Shown: positions 42,683-51,943 of the stretch, piece by piece
How positions within the stretch are numbered: the stretch's first letter is position 1
How the letters are laid out: the number at the start of each line of letters is the position of its first letter
Assembly (NCBI RefSeq): GCF_041058985.1
Contig: NZ_JBEHZE010000001.1
Location: 806,001 to 870,000 of the forward strand
Length of the DNA: 64,000 nucleotides
Direction of reading: 5' to 3'
From: Hyphococcus lacteus
GTDB lineage: Bacteria > Pseudomonadota > Alphaproteobacteria > Caulobacterales > Parvularculaceae
Made by a program: the position numbers and the translations under genes
The notes under the pieces: generated by a model
Seen by the model: only the letters and a program-made list of their open reading frames with translations
The model's database searches: none
Told to the model about the DNA's origin: nothing

Positions 42683-44319
42683 TCGTCGATTTTGGCAGCG
42701 GCCCTGACGAGATTGATAAACTCGGCACGGTCGCCATGGGGGTCGTCGCCTTTGGTTGAAGTCGCCAACGCAAGCAGTTCTTTATACGAGTATTTATCGG
42801 TATACCCCGCCCGCTGAAGCTTTTGACCAAACGCAGCGACAGCAGCAGCAAAGCCTGCGTCGGCTGGTGCGTCAGAAAGTTGTTCAAATATTCCTGCGGT
42901 GGGGACGGGCTGTTCAATCAAACGGCTTTCATCTTCGTTTGGTAATTTGTACCGGAGGCGCACAAACGCCAGCTCGTCTTTGTTGCCATCCGCCCCACTG
43001 TTATTTCCCGAAGCGGCAGTTTGATAACGAAGGTCATCAATCAACCGCGCGTCAGATCCCGTCAGCGCCAATTCATAAAGCGCTGTCACCGTGTGGCCTG
43101 AGCCAATATCACCGGCATCAATTGCATCATTGTTGAAATCTTCGCGGTTCAAAAGCCGTGTTTCATATCCGATCAAACGATATTCAGCGACAATCGCTGG
43201 ATTGAACTCAACTTGAAATTTAAGATCATTCGCAATCGGGAAAAGCGTCGAGCGAAATTCGCGCACCAAAACTTTTCGCGCTTCATTGAGCGTATCAATA
43301 TAGGCCGCGTTTCCATTGCCGGCTTGTGCCAATTTTTGGGCGATCACGTCGTTATAATTGTCTTCACCAAACCCAAGAATCGTCAAAAAGACACCGTTCT
43401 TGCGCTTGCGGGCAACAAAGTCTTCTAGGCTGTCAGCATCAACGACACCTACATTAAAATCGCCATCCGTCGCCAGAATGATCCTGTTGATTTTATCTTC
43501 GGCGAAATTTTCCTCGGCCAACTTATACGCGAGTGACAACCCTTCCCCGCCCGCCGTCGATCCGCCCGCTTCGAGTTTGTTCAAGGCCTCAATGATTTTT
43601 GTTTTTTTATTGCCGGGTGTCGGTTCAAGCACCACGCCCGCTGCGCCAGCATAGACCACAATCGACAAGCGATCATCACGCGACATCTCTTCGACCAAAA
43701 GTTCAACCGACTTCTTCACCAAAGGCAGCTTGTTGTCGGCGTTCATGGAGCCAGAGACATCAAGCAACAAAACGATGTTCGCATCCGGTGTTGTTTCTGG
43801 CTGAAGGTCATAACCCTTAACGCCAATATGCATCAGTCGTGTGCCCGCATTCCACGGGCTAGGCGTTACCCATACTGTCGGCGAAAAAGGCGCATCGGCG
43901 CTTTTCGGTTCTGTATACTGATAATCGAAATAATTGACATATTCTTCAATGCGAACCGAATCCGATGGCGGCAAATTGTTATTTTTTGAAATATAGCGCC
44001 GCATCACCGAATAAGCCGTTGTGTCAACGTCAGAAGAGAACGTCGAAACAGGTTCTTCTGATGTCAGCTTAACCGGATTAGGGTCAGTTTCTTCATATTG
44101 TTCTGTGATTTGCGGATCTGGCATCATCATGGGCGACGGCGCGCCCATAATACCGCTCACTTTTCCCATGGGCGCGAATTGGGTTCGGCCCGCATTGACC
44201 ACAACCCGGTCTTCTTGCGGCGAGATATTCTCCTCCACGATCTCAGGCTGCGTCGAACAGGCCATAAGCCCCGCGACGATCAAAACACTAACGCCGAGTT
44301 TCGCAGAAAGCTTGTTCAT
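42679..44319 (-). CDS. lipoprotein with von Willebrand factor A domain (YfbK-like)
   Basis: A 546-residue exported lipoprotein with lipobox LMAC near residue 20 (VLIVAGLMACST). A family-specific segment comes first (TAYSVMRRYISKNNNLP, then VRIEEYVNYFDY). A VWA domain then carries the MIDAS motif DVSGSMNADNK, later Thr/Asp ligands (LATDGDFNVGV). A C-terminal YfbK-type domain ends the chain. Such proteins are found in many Gram-negative bacteria, but their role is unclear; metal-dependent protein binding is inferred from the MIDAS. The next gene downstream of its promoter region, on the same strand, encodes the TIR-like/FGE-like protein. Confidence 0.84.
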   Translation of the reverse strand: MNKLSAKLGVSVLIVAGLMACSTQPEIVEENISPQEDRVVVNAGRTQFAPMGKVSGIMGAPSPMMMPDPQITEQYEETDPNPVKLTSEEPVSTFSSDVDTTAYSVMRRYISKNNNLPPSDSVRIEEYVNYFDYQYTEPKSADAPFSPTVWVTPSPWNAGTRLMHIGVKGYDLQPETTPDANIVLLLDVSGSMNADNKLPLVKKSVELLVEEMSRDDRLSIVVYAGAAGVVLEPTPGNKKTKIIEALNKLEAGGSTAGGEGLSLAYKLAEENFAEDKINRIILATDGDFNVGVVDADSLEDFVARKRKNGVFLTILGFGEDNYNDVIAQKLAQAGNGNAAYIDTLNEARKVLVREFRSTLFPIANDLKFQVEFNPAIVAEYRLIGYETRLLNREDFNNDAIDAGDIGSGHTVTALYELALTGSDARLIDDLRYQTAASGNNSGADGNKDELAFVRLRYKLPNEDESRLIEQPVPTAGIFEQLSDAPADAGFAAAVAAFGQKLQRAGYTDKYSYKELLALATSTKGDDPHGDRAEFINLVRAAAKIDD

Positions 44320-44451
44320 GATCTCTCCCCAATACGCTGCCGACGCGGCAGGCTCCCCCTGCTGCGCGGTCGTCTATAAAGTCATGAAACGGCAGAAATA
44401 GGGCGGGGACAAGTCAAATCAGTGAAACAACCAATCCAACCATAATCAATC

Positions 44452-46197
44452 TTACCCAAGATCGCGCGCAACGCGGAAACCATTGTCAAATTCGCGAACC
44501 GTTTTGGCTTTACCGATTCTATGGCCCGACCGCAGCCGCCAACCGCCAGAGTTCCACGCGCCCCCTTTTAGGACGCGGCGATTACAGTCGCCATTGCTTC
44601 GCGGTGATCCATCGCCCGCGCCACCTGTGTGGGATGGCGACCAGCAATCACTTGTCCACTCCCATGCGTTACCGTGCATATCAAACAATCCAAATGCGTT
44701 CGGCGCGAAGCTTGCGACGGGTACAGTCCGTTTACGGAATGTTTCTTTCTTGCCGCCATACGGAAATTGGCCATTAAAATTAGCGCGCGCGATGGTCAAC
44801 GTTCCGTCAAAGCCAAACGGACTGGTTGTGCCGGCACGCGCGGCATATTCCCATTCGGCCTCGCTTGGCAGACGATAATTCCGCCCGGTCTTGTTCGATA
44901 ACCATGCAGTATAGGCCTGCGCATCTTCGTAAGAAACGCTCACCACTGGGTGTTTATCGCGGCCCCACCCGTGGTCCGGCGCGCGATAAGATTTGCAACC
45001 GCCATCATTCACACATGCGTCCCATTGGGCAAAGGTAACCTCGCGTGAGCTGAGCGCATACCGGCGATCAATCGCGACTTCTAACAACGGTCCTTCAGAT
45101 TTGTCGGTTGCACCCATCAAAAAGCGGCCCGTCGGGATCATCGCCATATCAGGGCAATCAACACACTCCTTAAAGTAATTGCCTTCGAACGCGCCATCGG
45201 TGACGGTGACTGGGAGCGGCGTCACCGCCGTCGCCTCGCCAGTACTTTCAGCACTAACGGCCGTGACTAACGTTTCCATTGCGTCACCGTCGGTGGTTTC
45301 CTGATTCGCACTCATATCAGCCGCGGCCAGATCATCAGGCACCGTTGTATCGCTATCGACCAGCTCGCCCATTTCATCCGTAGGCAATGCATCATTCACA
45401 GACACCATTGGCAGCGTCAAAATATCTTGCGGTGCGCCCGTACTATTCACGCTTGCGAGATTGCTGGGGATGGTTGGCGAGGGATCGGGCACAATCTCCG
45501 GCGCTTGCGGTGTCGCAACCATCTGTTGCGCCTCTGGTACCGGCAAAACGATCGGCACAAGAATGGCTGTGGCCGCCGCCATCAATACCAAACCGATTGT
45601 ACCGCCCACCGCTACGTCGCGCGCATGAAAACGTACCGGCGGCGCACGACGCGTCAAAAACGGCGGTAGAGTTTCCATTTCATCCGCAGGCGTTCTAACT
45701 GCTTCTGGGTAATAATCATCATCGACCGCTGTGCCTTCAAATGATGGCGCAACCTCTTCGGTCATGGGGGTCACGGGTTCTTCGGGCGCGGCCCAAACCA
45801 AACCATCTTGTAGTTTCATACGGCTATGGGTGAGCTGTATTTCTTCAAGGATAAACCGAAAGCGCGGATCATCCGCTGCGCCGGACCAACCTGACAAATC
45901 CACCGGCGGCAATGCCTCAAACCCGCCGGGCGGTGTCGCACCATTCACAGCTACAGGAATAAGCGCACCCCGCGCCATCGCATCAAATGCCTGTTGGTGT
46001 AGCCGCGCTAGCTTCGCGGCGGCATGGGTCCACAAAACAATTGCCGCGCTATCACTTTCTTGGGGTAGGTTACTGTCGTCATTCTCGGTTTCCGAAAAGA
46101 TCCGTTTTGTGACATGGCCAGCATTACTCAACGCGGCGGCAATTTTCTCGCCCAGCGCTTCATCGCGCGGTGCATGGATAATAGAGATGGCTGACAT
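44452..46197 (-). CDS. TIR-like domain, transmembrane segment and FGE-like (SUMF1) domain protein
   Basis: A 581-residue protein of unusual make-up. Residues 1-125 follow the TIR pattern: SIIHAPRDEALGEKIAAALS, then AAIVLWTHAAAKLARLH, GALIPVAVNGATPPGGFEAL and a DLSGWSG ending. A single transmembrane helix (about 196-220) leads to a low-complexity acidic/Thr region. The C-terminal 230 residues form an FGE-sulfatase fold (MIPTGRFLMGATDKSEG, YRLPSEAEWEYAARAG, DMHGNAWEWTSDCW, VLKGGAWNSGGWRLRSG). The Cys pair used by true formylglycine enzymes is missing (GGWRLRSG), and the TIR domain seems to lack the catalytic Glu (LHQQAFDA). It is probably a binding or sensing protein spanning the inner membrane. 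Confidence 0.75.
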   Translation of the reverse strand: MSAISIIHAPRDEALGEKIAAALSNAGHVTKRIFSETENDDSNLPQESDSAAIVLWTHAAAKLARLHQQAFDAMARGALIPVAVNGATPPGGFEALPPVDLSGWSGAADDPRFRFILEEIQLTHSRMKLQDGLVWAAPEEPVTPMTEEVAPSFEGTAVDDDYYPEAVRTPADEMETLPPFLTRRAPPVRFHARDVAVGGTIGLVLMAAATAILVPIVLPVPEAQQMVATPQAPEIVPDPSPTIPSNLASVNSTGAPQDILTLPMVSVNDALPTDEMGELVDSDTTVPDDLAAADMSANQETTDGDAMETLVTAVSAESTGEATAVTPLPVTVTDGAFEGNYFKECVDCPDMAMIPTGRFLMGATDKSEGPLLEVAIDRRYALSSREVTFAQWDACVNDGGCKSYRAPDHGWGRDKHPVVSVSYEDAQAYTAWLSNKTGRNYRLPSEAEWEYAARAGTTSPFGFDGTLTIARANFNGQFPYGGKKETFRKRTVPVASFAPNAFGLFDMHGNAWEWTSDCWSPSHTGGAGDGSPRSNGDCNRRVLKGGAWNSGGWRLRSGHRIGKAKTVREFDNGFRVARDLG

Positions 46198-46466
46198 ATT
46201 GGATCGTTTCTAAAGCGGTATAATTGGTTCGCCGATAGGCTGCGCAAAATATGGACACCGCTCTTCTAAGGCGAATCGATGCGATCCGCCGATAGGCGTT
46301 AACTAAAAGTTTTGCAAGGAAACATTGGGGAAAAGTCTTAGCGCATTGGTAGAATTAACGAAAATTTGTTCTTGATATGTTCTGCTATTTCATTCATGGT
46401 CCCATCCATTCAATGCCTTAGGCATCAGATCCCTGCAATGCGGGGGCGACACAGCAGGGGAGAGCC

Positions 46467-48032
46467 ATGGTCGCGCAGATAACTACATTTGCATTTCACG
46501 GGGTCGATGCCCAACCGGTTACTGTTCAGGTTCAGCTAACCAATGGGTCAAATGCGTTCACCATTGTGGGGCTACCCGACAAAGCGGTTTCCGAAGCGCG
46601 GGAGCGTGTGCGCGCGGCGCTGGCTGCGGTGGGTTTGGGTCTTCCCGTAAAGCGGATCACCGTAAATCTTGCGCCGGCGGACCTCCCGAAAGAGGGCAGC
46701 CATTTCGACCTGGCGATTGCGCTTGGGTTGTTAATTGAAATGGGTGCCGCCCCCAATGATGCTGCCCATGGGTTTGCGGTAATGGGCGAATTGGGCCTTG
46801 ATGGATCGATCTCCGCGTGCGCAGGTGCATTGCCTGCGGCGGTCGCAGCCAATGCCATGGGGCTTGGCTTGATCTGTCCTGAGGCGAGTGGGCCTGAGGC
46901 GGCATGGGCCGGTGGCGACGCCACGATTTTGGCACCGAAATCAATTATTCAACTGGTCAATCACTTCAAGGGTACGCAAGTTTTATCGCCGCCAACGCCC
47001 GGCACATTAGAAGCCGCCCCGGCTATCCCCGACCTTGTTGACGTTAAGGGGCAGGAAACCGCAAAACGCGCACTCGAAATTGCCGCGGCCGGTGGCCACA
47101 ATCTTTTAATGGTCGGTCCGCCAGGGGCAGGAAAGTCGATGTTAGCGGCGCGCCTTGCGGGGCTTTTGCCGCCGCTTTCGCCCGCTGAAATGCTTGAGGT
47201 TTCAATGGTCCAATCCCTAGCGGGATTATTGGAAGGTGGCCGCCTCACCCGCGCACGCCCCTTCCGTGCGCCACATCATTCCGCGTCTATGGCAGCAATG
47301 ATTGGTGGCGGTATGCGAGCGAGGCCGGGGGAGGCCTCGCTCGCACATCTCGGCGTTTTGTTTCTAGATGAACTGCCAGAATTCGCGGCAACCGTTTTGG
47401 ATAGCCTACGGCAGCCCCTTGAAACCGGTGATGTTTTGATCGCACGGGCTAATTACCATGTGCGTTACCCGGCACGTTTCCAATTGATTGCTGCCATGAA
47501 CCCCTGTCGATGCGGCTACGGTAAAGCCAGTGGTCGGGCCTGTGGACGCGGACCAAATTGTGAAGAAGTTTATCAATCGCGGATTTCTGGGCCCATGCTC
47601 GACCGGATGGATTTATCAATCGAACTTCCCGCCGTCACACCGGCTGATCTTGCTGCGCCAGCTAATGGCGAAACCACTGCTGAGGTGGCTGCACGTGTCG
47701 CAGCAGCCCGATCTGCGCAATCGGATCGGATGAACACACAACCCACCAATCCAGCGCCATCCCCATCCAATGCGGCCATGAGCGACGCAGATCTCGCAAA
47801 ATTTGCGACCCCTGACCAAGAAGGCACTGCGCTTTTATCACGCGCGGCAGAAGCCTTGGGGCTTTCCGCGCGGGCATATACGCGAATTTTACGGGTCGCA
47901 CGAACACTGGCTGATCTTGATTCAAGCGATGGCGTTCGGCGACGGCATGTCGCCGAAGCCGTCAGCTTTCGTCGCCGCAGTGACCCCGGCGCACCGCTTC
48001 CGGCCGCAACGACATCGCGAATTGCGTCGTAA
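46467..48032 (+). CDS. comM: ComM/YifB-family AAA+ ATPase (Mg chelatase-like)
   Basis: A 521-residue protein: N-terminal ChlI-like domain (HGVDAQPVTVQVQ, then VGLPDKAVSEARERVRAA, NLAPADLPKEG), AAA+ core with Walker A VGPPGAGKSMLAARL and Walker B FLDELPEF. A C-terminal domain follows with FRAPHHSASMAAMIGG, CNPCRCGYG-like AAMNPCRCGYG and a Cys-rich RACGRGPNCE. ComM is a helicase promoting branch migration during natural transformation; homologues are common in non-competent bacteria too. A GGGGAGAG ribosome site precedes ATG 46467. It stands in a + strand run with the hybrid kinase and permease. Confidence 0.92.
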   Translation: MVAQITTFAFHGVDAQPVTVQVQLTNGSNAFTIVGLPDKAVSEARERVRAALAAVGLGLPVKRITVNLAPADLPKEGSHFDLAIALGLLIEMGAAPNDAAHGFAVMGELGLDGSISACAGALPAAVAANAMGLGLICPEASGPEAAWAGGDATILAPKSIIQLVNHFKGTQVLSPPTPGTLEAAPAIPDLVDVKGQETAKRALEIAAAGGHNLLMVGPPGAGKSMLAARLAGLLPPLSPAEMLEVSMVQSLAGLLEGGRLTRARPFRAPHHSASMAAMIGGGMRARPGEASLAHLGVLFLDELPEFAATVLDSLRQPLETGDVLIARANYHVRYPARFQLIAAMNPCRCGYGKASGRACGRGPNCEEVYQSRISGPMLDRMDLSIELPAVTPADLAAPANGETTAEVAARVAAARSAQSDRMNTQPTNPAPSPSNAAMSDADLAKFATPDQEGTALLSRAAEALGLSARAYTRILRVARTLADLDSSDGVRRRHVAEAVSFRRRSDPGAPLPAATTSRIAS

Positions 48033-48141
48033 TTCTAAGATTTAATTGAATTTATTGAGCTAATTAACCAATCCTATCAACCATTTTTCAAGGCCCTGAC
48101 CCCATGATGAGCCATCAAATTTCGTGGGGGTTCGACCATCA

Positions 48142-50007
48142 ATGCCGCATTCAGGCGCAACAAATTCCAAATCTCAAGAACTCATTCTCGTCTGTGATGC
48201 TGGCGGGTTTATTCGGTTTGTATCCCAAAGCTTTGCCCAGCTTTTTGGCGCGCCGGTAGACAGTTGGCACGGGCGTCCATTTGCGCCAGGTGGCGACACG
48301 GCAAAAAAAGGCGCGCCCGCACGTTATAAAACCGAAGCCCGGGTCGGTGATCGTGATCTAATTGTAAGTTGGACCGAGACCCTTCTTGATGGCAATGAGC
48401 GGCTTTATGTAGGCTCACCAGAATCTCTATCAGACGGTGATATGCCTGAAAAAAGATCCACAGATGTGATCACCACTCAATCGAATGGCGACACTGAAAC
48501 TGTTGATCCTAAATTGCAGTTACTAGCCACCATGAGCCACGAAATGCGTACGCCGCTCAATGGTATTCTCGGCATGACGTCATTATTACTCGATACCAAT
48601 CTTGAGCCGAACCAACGCGCTTATGCAGAATCAGTTCGCGAGTCCGGAGTATCACTCCTTGCGCTGATTAATGATTTGTTGGATTTCTCTAAGATCGAAG
48701 CGGGTCGGTTAGAAATAGACCACGCGCCCTTCAGCCCACAGAACCTTGTGCAATCCGTTGCGGAATTACTTTCCACCAAAGCCGCCGACAAAGGCGTAGA
48801 GCTAACGGCCTATGTTGATAGTGCCGTCCCGAAACAACTTTTCGGTGATGAAGCCCGATTGCGACAGGTCTTGATAAACCTGGCCGGGAACGGCGTAAAA
48901 TTCACTGACCGCGGCGGTGTTGGCATTGAAGCGCGCCTTATCAATGCCGAAAACGGCACCGCCCATGTTGTCTTTTCTGTTCGTGATACGGGCATTGGCA
49001 TTCCCGAAGACAAGCAAGCCAGCATATTTGAAGAATTCTCTCAGGCCGAATCCGATCTGGCGCGCCGCCGCGAGGGGACAGGGCTTGGCTTAGCCATCGC
49101 GCGTAAAATCGTGCTGGCCATGAATGGTGACATCACATTTGCTTCTACCCCTGATGAAGGCAGCACATTCGCGTTCACAATTGATCTGAATTACGAAGGC
49201 GATGCGCCCGCAAAACCCACACAATTTGAACCACCCGTTGTTATTGCCACCCAATCAGATGTGCTTTCGCGCAGCATCGAGCTACAGCTTGGTGCGATTG
49301 GGGCCAACAAAATCCACAAAGTGACCAATTCGGCTGACGCGATTTCTGTCATGAAACAATATCCAGACGCGATTCTGCTTTGCGACATCTTAGTTGCGGG
49401 TGAAAGCGGTGAACCACTCGCGAAAATGGCCGCGCGGTCTTATGTATTGTTGTCGCCGATGACCCGCGATCGGATCAATGAAATGCGCGATGCCGGATTT
49501 AACGGTTATTTTATCAAACCTATTCGGCAATCATCCCTACACCAACAGTTATTTGAGGATGACGTAAAAGCCCCCGCGCCTGTTAAACCAAAGCCGCAAA
49601 ATCCCGAAGACAAAACTTATCGTGTGTTGCTTGCCGAGGATAACCAGATCAACGCAGTTCTTGCGACCACAATCATCAAACGCGCAGGCCATAGTGTTGA
49701 TGTTGCGCCAAATGGCGAAGAAGCCGTCAAGATGATCCGGTCTCAGGATTATGATATTGTTCTGATGGACATGCACATGCCCGAAGTTGACGGACTTGAA
49801 GCGACCCGGCGCATCCGGAACCTGGATACTGATATGCGGCGTGTGCCAATCATTGCACTTACAGCCAATGCCATGGCCGCCGACCGCCAGAAATGTATCG
49901 CTTCGGGGATGGATGACTTTTTGTCAAAACCGTTCGAGCCAAAAGACCTAACCAACCTTTTGGCAAAGTGGGGCGAGAGCGGCAGCAAATACAGCGAAGC
50001 ATCGTAA
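48142..50007 (+). CDS. hybrid histidine kinase with PAS-like and receiver domains
   Basis: A 621-residue protein without clear membrane segments. A PAS-like sensor occupies about residues 10-100 (LILVCDAGGFIRFVSQSFAQLF). The kinase core has H-box MSHEMRTPLNG (His133), N-box VLINLAGNGVKFT, G1 DTGIGIPED and G2 GTGLGLAIA. A degenerate receiver (about 370-470) follows, then a complete one: LLAEDNQINAVL, phospho-acceptor Asp543 in IVLMDMHMPEVDG, and SKPFEP. This BarA/CckA-like layout suggests a phosphorelay through an Hpt partner elsewhere. A GTG at 48124 is an alternative start. No cognate regulator is adjacent. Confidence 0.88.
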   Translation: MPHSGATNSKSQELILVCDAGGFIRFVSQSFAQLFGAPVDSWHGRPFAPGGDTAKKGAPARYKTEARVGDRDLIVSWTETLLDGNERLYVGSPESLSDGDMPEKRSTDVITTQSNGDTETVDPKLQLLATMSHEMRTPLNGILGMTSLLLDTNLEPNQRAYAESVRESGVSLLALINDLLDFSKIEAGRLEIDHAPFSPQNLVQSVAELLSTKAADKGVELTAYVDSAVPKQLFGDEARLRQVLINLAGNGVKFTDRGGVGIEARLINAENGTAHVVFSVRDTGIGIPEDKQASIFEEFSQAESDLARRREGTGLGLAIARKIVLAMNGDITFASTPDEGSTFAFTIDLNYEGDAPAKPTQFEPPVVIATQSDVLSRSIELQLGAIGANKIHKVTNSADAISVMKQYPDAILLCDILVAGESGEPLAKMAARSYVLLSPMTRDRINEMRDAGFNGYFIKPIRQSSLHQQLFEDDVKAPAPVKPKPQNPEDKTYRVLLAEDNQINAVLATTIIKRAGHSVDVAPNGEEAVKMIRSQDYDIVLMDMHMPEVDGLEATRRIRNLDTDMRRVPIIALTANAMAADRQKCIASGMDDFLSKPFEPKDLTNLLAKWGESGSKYSEAS

Positions 50008-50076
50008 TAAAAAATCCCGATACCCTAGGGCTGTGGTGCCTTTATTTAACCCAAAAACGCAAGTAGCGTCGCCGTC

Positions 50077-51396
50077 ATGACACAGACATCGCGCGCCGAC
50101 GACGGCAAGACATCACTTTTGAAATCACTTGCCGCTTATCTACGGGCGCGCAGCGTCGTCATGTTGCTGCTTGGCTTTTCGGCCGGGCTGCCCTTTTACA
50201 TGATCTATCAAAACCTTTCGCTTTGGCTGGCCGAGGCAGGGGTCGAAAAAAGCGAAATCGGCCTTTTTGCGTGGACGGGTTTTGCATTTTCATTCAAATT
50301 TCTTTGGGCACCGATGGTGGATCGAACCCCGATACCGGTCCTTGAAAAAATTGTCGGTCGGCGTCGCGCATGGATGGCCGCCGCGCAAATTGGTATCGCG
50401 CTGACGTTATTGGCTATGTCCGCCGCCAATCCAGCTGGGAATCTTTGGGTGGTCGCGCTGATCGCCGTTGCTATGGCTTTCGCGGCTGCGACCCAAGATA
50501 TAGCGATTGACGCATGGCGCATTGAAGCGGCGACCGACGAAGAACAAGGCGTCATGGCAGCCATGTATCAATATGGCTACCGTGTCGCGATTATGGTCGC
50601 GGGTGCGGGCGCATTATTTGTTGCAGATCAAGTAAACTGGCCCGCCGCGTATCAATTCATGGCGCTATTGATGGGGATTGGTCTGTTGACGGTGCTGTTT
50701 GCACCCAAGGTCGAGGTCCGGGCCTACGAACCACCACCACGTGCACCATTAGCGCAAACATTTTCGCGTTCGGTCGTCGGCCCCTTCCGTGATTTTTACT
50801 CGCGCTTTGGCGTCCACGCGCTAGTGATCTTGTTGTTCATCGCTTTGTTCCGCGTACCCGATTTTCTGATGGGTTATATGGCGGGCCCGCTTTATATCGA
50901 TCTTGGCTATGACAAAACAACAATTGGCGCGATCCGATCAGGCGCTGGGCTTTTTGCGACGTTGTTCGGGGTTTTTGCTGGCGGCATTTTGGTCGCCCGG
51001 TTTGATTTTCGATGGACCCTTTTGATCGGCGTTCTCGCGCAATCGCTCACGAACCTAATCTATAGTTGGTTGGCCCTATCGGACGCCACCACAGGCGGTT
51101 TGGCCTTTGCGGTCATCGCCGACAATATCGCTTATGGCGCTGCGGGCACGATACTAATTGCTTATATGTCGAGCCTGACCAACACTGCGTTTACCGCCAC
51201 ACAATATGCGTTGTTTAGCTCGTTTTATGCCCTACCCGGAAAATTCGTCGGCGGGTTTTCTGGCTTTATGGTCGAGGGGGTTGGTTATGCTTGGTTCTTT
51301 GCGATCACGGCCATTATCGGCCTACCCGCGGCGATATTGGTGTTCTTTTTAAAACAGTCAGAAAAACGCTTTGAAGCCGAACCGCCAGCCAGTTAA
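50077..51396 (+). CDS. ampG: AmpG-like muropeptide MFS permease
   Basis: A 439-residue inner-membrane carrier of about twelve to fourteen segments. It opens with VVMLLLGFSAGLPFYMIYQNLSLWLAEAGV, the AmpG signature, then FKFLWAPMVDRTPIP and ATQDIAIDAWRIEA. AmpG imports anhydro-muropeptides from the periplasm for cell-wall recycling and affects beta-lactamase induction. The DIAIDAWRI region is very well kept. No ampC/ampR or recycling genes are nearby. The 3' end overlaps the convergent lipoprotein gene by 4 bases. Confidence 0.9.
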   Translation: MTQTSRADDGKTSLLKSLAAYLRARSVVMLLLGFSAGLPFYMIYQNLSLWLAEAGVEKSEIGLFAWTGFAFSFKFLWAPMVDRTPIPVLEKIVGRRRAWMAAAQIGIALTLLAMSAANPAGNLWVVALIAVAMAFAAATQDIAIDAWRIEAATDEEQGVMAAMYQYGYRVAIMVAGAGALFVADQVNWPAAYQFMALLMGIGLLTVLFAPKVEVRAYEPPPRAPLAQTFSRSVVGPFRDFYSRFGVHALVILLFIALFRVPDFLMGYMAGPLYIDLGYDKTTIGAIRSGAGLFATLFGVFAGGILVARFDFRWTLLIGVLAQSLTNLIYSWLALSDATTGGLAFAVIADNIAYGAAGTILIAYMSSLTNTAFTATQYALFSSFYALPGKFVGGFSGFMVEGVGYAWFFAITAIIGLPAAILVFFLKQSEKRFEAEPPAS

Positions 51397-51761
51397 CCAG
51401 CCGCCAGACAATCATCAAGGTCTGGCTTTTCTTCGCCAGACTCATGGGCTGTTGCATCCACATGTTCTACTTTTGGAATGCCTAGTTCATCAGGATAGAG
51501 AATAATGACCAAAGTACAGGTTTTTAGGGCATAACGACGAAATTCGCCTTCGCCCTCGCGTCGGGTCAGTGCCGGTTCGCCGAGCGTCGCGTCGATAGTT
51601 TTATCGTTCACGCCCAACAAATCATCGAGCATAAAAACCGGTGCGGCGGGTTTTTTGGGCTTAGCATCGGTTGTAATTTCTGGCTCGGTGTTTGGTGCGG
51701 TGCTACAGGCCGCAATCAGGGAAAGGCCTGTGATCATTGCGAAAATACGAAACTGGCTCAT
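51393..51761 (-). CDS. small lipoprotein of unknown function
   Basis: A 122-residue exported lipoprotein with lipobox LIAAC near residue 19, followed by a short Pro/Lys linker (DAKPKKPAAP). The C-terminal 70 residues carry a compact domain: LDDLLGVNDKTIDATLGEPALTRREGEGEFRRY, then TCTLVIILYPDE and DDCLAAG with two further Cys. This resembles small SmpA/OmlA-type folds (DxxxxGxP turn), but I cannot assign a family. It converges on ampG. Confidence 0.65.
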   Translation of the reverse strand: MSQFRIFAMITGLSLIAACSTAPNTEPEITTDAKPKKPAAPVFMLDDLLGVNDKTIDATLGEPALTRREGEGEFRRYALKTCTLVIILYPDELGIPKVEHVDATAHESGEEKPDLDDCLAAG

Positions 51762-51943
51762 TCGATCCCTTAAAATTTAACTCCGTCGCAGACGATAGGC
51801 GCGCGGTCGCCCAAGAACAACAGCCCACATTCCACAACGGCCCAACCACCACGAAGACAACTCCATAAGCTGCCTCTGCCTTGCTCTCATGGCATGAGCT
51901 ACCTATAAGCCGTGCGGGAAAAAGCTGTCCATAAGGAATTTTG

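Noticed and set aside
44452..46197. True sulfatase-activating formylglycine enzyme.
   Set aside because: The Cys pair expected near the C-terminus is absent (GGWRLRSG), and no sulfatase gene is present in the window.
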